From an uncultured Clostridia bacterium (GTDB taxonomy: Bacteria > Bacillota > Clostridia > Christensenellales > Borkfalkiaceae), in assembly GCA_947053545.1 (NCBI GenBank), contig CAMRSY010000002.1:42364-106363 (forward strand): a DNA stretch of 64,000 nt, read 5' to 3'. Each line of letters begins with the position of its first letter. Position 1 is the first letter of the stretch. The translations under genes and the position numbers were made by a program. Positions 61,163-64,000 of the stretch are shown here, in pieces. Under the pieces are notes generated by a model. That model ran no database searches and was not told the origin of the DNA. It saw only the letters and a program-made list of their open reading frames with translations.

Positions 61163-61735
61163 CTATTTGGTTTTTCTGCGCCTGAAAAGTTTTTCCAGTC
61201 GGATAGTTACTTTTTCGTTGAATACGATAAATTTGTCCCAGAAAAACTCGGTTATAAAATTTATAAGCAGTGTAATTACAGTAACGGCAATTCCGTAGTC
61301 GTCGCCCCAAAGTTTTACAAGGGCGTCGCCTCCCAAAGCCATGGGCACAACCAAAATGCAGTTGTAAATAATTACAAGCGGCATCGCAAGCGTAACATTG
61401 TTCGCCGCCTTAAACGTAAATTTGCGGTTAAAAGTAAAATTCCATATAACCGAAAGAGTAAGCCCTATTGCATAAGCAATATAGTAATAATTTTTCAGCC
61501 AGCCCGTCCACTGGTGTAAAACGGTAGTAGACAACAGCTGAATTACGCCTGCTGATGCGGAAAACGCGGTAAATTTCAAAAATTGCAGAAACTGCTGTTT
61601 GCGCGACGGTTTATCTTCGTTGCCTGTATTTTCATTGTTGCCCGTAAGGTCGCCGCCGGTCTGTCCGCAGCATAAATCCGCGCTTGCGGCGGCGGTTTCA
61701 TATTCAATCAAGTCTTGTTCGCTTTCATTAATCAT
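61163..61735 (-). CDS. GtrA-family membrane protein
   Basis: 190 residues: a polar N-terminus of about 55 and four membrane helices. Shows FSASAGVIQLLSTTVL and IWNFTFNRKFTF, the GtrA signature. Such proteins are thought to help move lipid-linked sugars in cell-surface glycosylation. No ribosome site; TATTAT ends six bases before the ATG. Confidence 0.9.
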   Translation of the reverse strand: MINESEQDLIEYETAAASADLCCGQTGGDLTGNNENTGNEDKPSRKQQFLQFLKFTAFSASAGVIQLLSTTVLHQWTGWLKNYYYIAYAIGLTLSVIWNFTFNRKFTFKAANNVTLAMPLVIIYNCILVVPMALGGDALVKLWGDDYGIAVTVITLLINFITEFFWDKFIVFNEKVTIRLEKLFRRRKTK

Positions 61736-61741
61736 ATATAA

Positions 61742-61771
61742 ATAATAGCACCTGAAAAATTAAAAAATCAA
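61742..61771 (-). promoter_or_regulatory. Possible promoter of gtrA, placing the start at the ATG
   Basis: On the minus strand TTGATT, 18-base spacer, TATTAT. Confidence 0.5.
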
Positions 61772-61827
61772 GTTATTTTATTACTTTGTAATAATTTTTT
61801 ATGACAAATATGCAATAATAATCCGAC

Positions 61828-61856
61828 TTGACAAGCGAACATAAATGTGCTACAAT
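61828..61856 (+). promoter_or_regulatory. Sigma-A promoter of the DUF2188 gene
   Basis: TTGACA, 17-base spacer, TACAAT, 77 bases before the ATG. Confidence 0.88.
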
Positions 61857-61932
61857 GCATATATAATTTTATAGGGTATAACCTTGATAATATTTAATTC
61901 GCGTTTTACCAAGGCGGAAAACGGAGGGAATT

Positions 61933-62160
61933 ATGGCGGTTAAAGCTACTGAAGGTAAATCAAGCAAGACATATCACATTTCCAAACGCAAAGTAGACAA
62001 TAAATGGGCGGTTAAGGCCGAGGGCGCCGATAAAGCTTTAAAACTGTTTTTAACTCAGGCGGAGGCTATCGAATTCGCAAAAAAAACTGCGGGTAATCAG
62101 GACGCGCGCATTGTTATCCATAAGGAAGACGGCACATTCCGCCGCCTTACATATAAATAA
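61933..62160 (+). CDS. DUF2188 family small protein
   Basis: 75 residues: YHISKRKVDNKWAVKAEGA, then AEAIEFAKKTAGNQDARIVIH and KEDGTFRRLTY, the full DUF2188 pattern (wide in bacteria, function unknown). GGAGGG precedes the ATG. Own promoter and terminator. Confidence 0.88.
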   Translation: MAVKATEGKSSKTYHISKRKVDNKWAVKAEGADKALKLFLTQAEAIEFAKKTAGNQDARIVIHKEDGTFRRLTYK

Positions 62161-62175
62161 GAATTATATTTTTCA

Positions 62176-62216
62176 GCGCCCGCGCAACAACCGTTGCGCG
62201 GGCGCCGTTTTTTTGC
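62176..62216 (+). terminator. Terminator of the DUF2188 gene
   Basis: Thirteen-base stem GCGCCCGCGCAAC and complement with a four-base loop, then seven T. Confidence 0.93.
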
Positions 62217-62269
62217 CGCGTAAAACTTTCGCGCGGAGTGCTGCCAAACTAACATTATAGGCTAATTGT

Positions 62270-62298
62270 TTGACAACTCGGGTTTATGCGTATAAAAT
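62270..62298 (+). promoter_or_regulatory. Promoter of the COG0523 pair
   Basis: TTGACA, 17-base spacer, TAAAAT, 30 bases before the GTG start. No Zur-type palindrome was recognised. Confidence 0.65.
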
Positions 62299-62327
62299 AT
62301 ATACTGAATAGTTGCGAGGTGATAACA

Positions 62328-63485
62328 GTGATAAAAATAGACGTGTTTTCCGGATTTTTGGGCGCGGGAAAAACTACGCTGATTAAAAAGCTTATAAAGG
62401 AAGCGTACGCGGGCGAAAAGCTTGTGTTAATTGAAAACGAATTTGGCGAAATAGGCGTTGACGGCGGCTTTATGAAAGAGGCGGGCATTACGGTAAACGA
62501 GCTTAATTCAGGCTGCATATGCTGTTCGCTCGTGGGCGATTTTGCCGAAGCTCTTAAAAAGGTTGCAAGCGAGCTTAAGCCGGACAGAATACTTATCGAG
62601 CCTTCAGGCGTGGGCAAGCTTTCCGACGTTGTGCGCGCCGTGGAAAGGGCCGGTATAGAAGACGCCGTAATAAATTCGCTTACCGCGGTTGTCGACGCAA
62701 ATAAATGCAAAGTATATATGAAAAATTTCGGCGAGTTTTTCAACGACCAGATAGAAAACGCCGCGTGCATAGTTTTCAGCCACGCAGACGTTGCAAGCGC
62801 CGAAAAGCTTTCAACCGCTTTAAAACTTGTCCGCGAACACAACGGCGGGGCTACGGTTGTGACTACCGCGTGGGATTTGCTTGACGGCAAACAGATTTTA
62901 AGCGCTATAGAACACGCGGCCACGCTATCGGACGAACTTGACAAACTTTCCGCAGAAGAACACGGTCATTGCTGCGGTCACCGCGACCGTGATGCGGGCG
63001 ACGAAGGTCATCATTGCTGCCACGGACACGACGGCGAGCACGGCGACGGCGAGCACGGACATCATTGTCACCATAATCACCATGACGGCGAAGAAGAGCA
63101 TGAACATCATTGTTGTCATCATCACGGTGACGAAATGGAAGAAGAGCACGGACATTGTCACGGTCACGATCACAAACACGATCACGAACACGGGCATCAC
63201 CACCATGCCGATGAGGTGTTTACAAGCTGGGGTGTGGAAACGGCTTCAAAATTTACCGCGGAAGGACTTAAGGCTGCCCTGTCCGAACTGTCGGACGGAA
63301 CAAGATTCGGCACCGTTCTCCGCGCAAAGGGAATTGTCGAGGGCGATAACGGTAAATGGCTGCATTTCGACTATGTACCCGCGGAAATTAACGTTCGCGA
63401 AGGCGGCGCGGAATATACGGGCAGGCTGTGCGTAATAGGCAGTAAATTAGACGAGGAAGAATTAAAAGAACTGTTTAACGTGTAA
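62328..63485 (+). CDS. COG0523 (CobW-like) GTPase with a His-rich metal-binding region
   Basis: 385 residues. P-loop GFLGAGKTT at residues 8-16, ENEFGEIGVD, the metal-binding Cys motif GCICC near 65, EPSGVG (Walker B region) and SHAD in the base-specificity position. Residues about 211-295 contain some 33 His and 8 Cys. A CobW C-terminal domain follows (GTVLRAKGIV...WLHFDYVP). Probable metallochaperone, zinc most likely by family. GTG start chosen with GAGGTGA six bases upstream. Confidence 0.93.
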   Translation: MIKIDVFSGFLGAGKTTLIKKLIKEAYAGEKLVLIENEFGEIGVDGGFMKEAGITVNELNSGCICCSLVGDFAEALKKVASELKPDRILIEPSGVGKLSDVVRAVERAGIEDAVINSLTAVVDANKCKVYMKNFGEFFNDQIENAACIVFSHADVASAEKLSTALKLVREHNGGATVVTTAWDLLDGKQILSAIEHAATLSDELDKLSAEEHGHCCGHRDRDAGDEGHHCCHGHDGEHGDGEHGHHCHHNHHDGEEEHEHHCCHHHGDEMEEEHGHCHGHDHKHDHEHGHHHHADEVFTSWGVETASKFTAEGLKAALSELSDGTRFGTVLRAKGIVEGDNGKWLHFDYVPAEINVREGGAEYTGRLCVIGSKLDEEELKELFNV

Positions 63486-63651
63486 TTAAAAACGGCGACG
63501 GAACGGACAACTGTTGAGTGGTTGCCGTTGAAAATATATATTTTCAGATTATGCGGCGTATCTACTATTAAAAACAAACGTTGCATGCGCGGATTTTCGT
63601 ATTGCAATAGTTGCGGGCGGCTACATTTAAAAATTCTTTATCGGTAGTAAA

Positions 63652-64000
63652 ATGCAGGAAATTTCGGTATATCTGTTTCTCGGATTTCTGGATTCGGGGA
63701 AGACAAAATTCATACAGGAAACGCTTGAAGACGAGCGTATGGAAAACGGCGAGCGCACTATGCTTTTAATCTGCGAAGAGGGCGAGGAAGAATACCGTCC
63801 CGAAAAGTTTAAGGTTAAAAACGTAGCGGTTGAGCGCATAGAAAATCCCGACGATTTAAACGAAGGCAACCTGTATTATCTCACCCGAAAAAACAGGGCG
63901 CGCCGCGTTGTGGTAGAATATAACGGCACGTGGCTTTTGCAAAGTTTTTTCGACGCTATGCCGGAAAGCTGGGTAATAAACCAGATGATGACGTTCTTCG
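63652..64000 (+). CDS. Second COG0523-like GTPase, C-terminus cut by window edge
   Basis: 116 codons visible from the ATG to the edge. Begins with the strand and P-loop LFLGFLDSGKTKF, then RMENGERTMLLICEEGEEEY; the region after it replaces the usual ENEFGE with a more acidic stretch. Divergent paralogue of the preceding gene, 166 bases downstream on the same strand and probably in its operon. In related Firmicutes such pairs lead into a permease and a TIGR03943 protein, which would lie beyond the window. Confidence 0.85.
   Translation, partial: MQEISVYLFLGFLDSGKTKFIQETLEDERMENGERTMLLICEEGEEEYRPEKFKVKNVAVERIENPDDLNEGNLYYLTRKNRARRVVVEYNGTWLLQSFFDAMPESWVINQMMTFF

Noticed and set aside
1-64000. 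CRISPR array or known defence island
   Set aside because: No regularly spaced direct repeats and no Cas, restriction-modification, Abi or CBASS-like genes were seen; the YdeI-like and Rhs remnants alone do not make one.

Overview
The window looks like the replication-origin region of a spore-forming, low-to-mid GC Bacillota (class Clostridia or a close relative). The evidence is a set of endospore genes (yyaC, sleB-ypeB, spoIIR, ricT), a parAB (soj/spo0J) locus with three parS sites, and a dnaN-rpmH-rnpA-yidD-yidC-jag cluster. The tmk-holB-ricT-trmN6-rsmI order matches the Bacillus tmk-to-rsmI neighbourhood. No ribosomal RNA is present, so genus cannot be given. dnaA is not in the window. A candidate origin lies at about 36.75-37.1 kb, and transcription tends to run leftward left of it and rightward right of it.

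Layout. 1-10 kb: envelope and metabolism on the minus strand: a cut-off membrane protein, a phosphopantetheinyl transferase, a large secreted PL1-type pectate lyase, a heterodimeric ABC exporter, a DUF3737 beta-helix protein and cysK. 10-15 kb: a hybrid histidine kinase with two receiver domains, a self-regulated MarR-DegV operon and a Cys-rich XRE regulator. 15-20.5 kb: parB, parA, ftsH and yyaC with the parS sites. 20.7-25.1 kb: tRNA Val-Gly-Cys-Leu, then a mobile-element graveyard (tyrosine integrase beside tRNA-Leu, a broken large serine recombinase, a long inverted repeat, a shredded Rhs toxin gene and a surviving immunity-like membrane gene). 25.2-31.3 kb: accessory plus-strand genes (EFR1 flavodoxin-ferredoxin, DUF6194, YdeI-like, MATE, GNAT, ferritin-like, flavoprotein, HTH protein). 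31.3-35 kb: germination and sporulation genes. 35.5-41.5 kb: rsmG, candidate oriC, dnaN and the rpmH-to-jag cluster. 42-48 kb: GTP-PEPCK, small hypotheticals, Lrp regulator plus aminotransferase. 48-57 kb: greA, lysS, a YaaO-like decarboxylase, tmk, holB, ricT, a ferredoxin, trmN6 and rsmI. 57-64 kb: membrane proteins, mnmA, DUF4250, pepT, tRNA-Arg, gtrA, DUF2188 and a pair of COG0523 metallochaperone-like GTPases.

How the parts work together. ParA, ParB and the parS sites partition the origin, and YyaC sits beside them. SpoIIR carries the forespore signal, and SleB with YpeB degrade cortex at germination. Sequence upstream of yyaC and spoIIR shows the same sigma-F-like promoter layout, and sleB has a textbook sigma-G promoter. 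The most unusual points are a YpeB with a roughly 215-residue Lys/Arg-rich cytoplasmic extension, a YidC with a large extracytoplasmic insertion, a secreted-protein gene whose frame is broken at a run of nine A, a cloverleaf-like structure between greA and lysS, three probable leaderless mRNAs, and dnaN standing where dnaA would be expected. No CRISPR array, rRNA or complete known defence island was seen. I did not find a clearly new multi-gene system.
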